Origin: JANQFV01 sp964468185
GTDB lineage: Bacteria; Planctomycetota; Phycisphaerae; UBA1845; Fen-1342
DNA: 64,000 nucleotides
Assembly (NCBI GenBank): GCA_964468185.1
Contig: CAYXTR010000001.1
Location: 248,001-312,000 of the forward strand
Direction of reading: 5' to 3'
The translations under genes and the position numbers were made by a program. The notes below the pieces were generated by a model. It was not told where the DNA came from and did not search any database. It saw only the letters and a program-made list of their open reading frames with translations. This document shows positions 63,395 through 64,000 of this stretch, piece after piece (the first letter of the stretch is position 1; the number at the start of each line of letters is the position of its first letter).

Positions 63395-64000
63395 TCAGTC
63401 GACCTGCGCTATCCCCGGTACGTTCGATCGCAACACCGATTCGCCATCGAGGGCCCGCTGGCCGAGGATCGCCGTGGCCGCGTTCCAGCCCATCAGCGTA
63501 TTGCCGCCAGGCGTAAGTTCCTTTCCATGCAGGTACTCGGGGAACGACCACGCCTCGCCGTCCACCGCACTGGCGTTGGCTTCGTGAACTCCCTCGAGAA
63601 AGTGCTCTGCTTGGCTGGTATCACCACGCTGGGCGAGGTCGGCCACGTAGAACCCGGTGATCATCGGCCATAAGCCGCCATTCTGATACTCGTGCGGCGC
63701 ATTCTTGAACGTATGCGAGAATGACATCTGCAAGTCATCCCAGTCCTCATCCTTCGGTGTGACGACGGGATGGAAGGCAGGAAGGACTGGACACGCCTCC
63801 TGCACGAGTTCGTCGGTCACGAAGCGGTCCACTTCGGTACGCTGCTCTTCATCTGCGATATCCAGCAGCGATGCCAGCACGTTCGCGAAGGCATCGAAGC
63901 GATACCCATAAGTCGACGGCGAAAAGAACGGCATCCAATAGCAGCCACAACGCCGCGGTGCTGCACGGCGCCCTCGCTTGTAGAGCACCTCGTGGTAGAC
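63395..64000 (-). CDS. Glycoside hydrolase, (alpha/alpha)6-barrel type (5' part beyond window)
   Basis: The visible 3' portion (about 202 residues) reads from the right edge without a start. MPFFSPSTYGYRFDAFANVLASL, SFSHTFKNAPHEYQNGGLWPMITGFYV (both in part) and GEAWSFPEYLHG follow the pattern of neutral/alkaline invertase and amylo-glucosidase-type barrels, with an acidic residue after HEYQNGG. The exact family (GH100, GH63 or a relative) and substrate are unclear because the catalytic N-terminal part is missing. It lies 22 nt downstream of the adaptor gene's upstream side, on the same strand, and may be cotranscribed. Confidence 0.65.
   Translation of the reverse strand, partial: VYHEVLYKRGRRAAPRRCGCYWMPFFSPSTYGYRFDAFANVLASLLDIADEEQRTEVDRFVTDELVQEACPVLPAFHPVVTPKDEDWDDLQMSFSHTFKNAPHEYQNGGLWPMITGFYVADLAQRGDTSQAEHFLEGVHEANASAVDGEAWSFPEYLHGKELTPGGNTLMGWNAATAILGQRALDGESVLRSNVPGIAQVD

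Overview
The window is a gene-dense, GC-rich bacterial chromosome segment. Most gaps are short and runs of genes overlap by 4 nt. No rRNA, tRNA, CRISPR array or phage module was found. Several features suggest a Planctomycetota-like, perhaps Phycisphaerae-like, Gram-negative aquatic or sediment bacterium: an N-type ATPase operon, many SPOR/TPR lipoproteins, tiny Cys-containing lipoproteins, and a long secreted protein with calcium-binding type-3 repeats. This is inferred from gene content, because no marker gene was available to compare.

Layout. 1-8640 (minus strand): a bidirectional NAD-linked [NiFe] hydrogenase (hoxF-U-Y-H, hoxH cut by the window edge) downstream of maturation genes hypC-D-E-A-B and a small zinc-ribbon gene. 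8865-11909: a secreted multidomain protein with an HEWGH metallopeptidase motif. 11869-16116: a large membrane hybrid histidine kinase with a haem-type CxxCH sensor. 16462-24681: scattered genes, namely a flavin reductase, a thioredoxin-fold/TPR protein, an orphan sugar-ABC ATPase, a TPR protein, a MutT-type hydrolase, a candidate small RNA with promoter and terminator, PyrK and an orphan PhnD-like lipoprotein. 24678-30722: a seven-gene minus-strand run (rph, SPOR-like lipoprotein, rdgB, GT39-like membrane protein, small protein, coaD, metallophosphatase). 30826-35169: a UDP-sugar dehydrogenase, an ECF sigma/anti-sigma/exported coiled-coil operon and an HD hydrolase. 35341-38317: small lipoproteins around a TPR-SPOR lipoprotein and mtnA. 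38475-41300: lutABC lactate oxidation. 41335-43459: a TPR protein and a lipoprotein. 43737-46789: a triple-rhodanese protein with sufS and sufE. 47081-49330: an exported nitroreductase, a frameshifted IS5-type transposase remnant and a thioredoxin-fold protein. 49561-56297: a complete atpDCQRBEFAG N-ATPase operon. 56424-63372: a DUF1269 protein, a CopB-type copper ATPase and an RND efflux pump with its adaptor. 63395-64000: the 3' end of a glycoside hydrolase.

Together the genes suggest a versatile energy metabolism: H2/NAD cycling by Hox, lactate oxidation by Lut, and a second rotary ATPase for ion export. Copper and RND efflux genes sit next to the ATPase. The least conventional items are the small RNA candidate at 22425-22529, the kinase with a Cys cluster inside its HisKA hairpin and an upstream CxxCH, the HEWGH/type-3-repeat secreted protein, the Cys-rich mini-lipoproteins, and the N-ATPase c subunit with two carboxylates. 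No single locus is clearly a new defence or mobile system.
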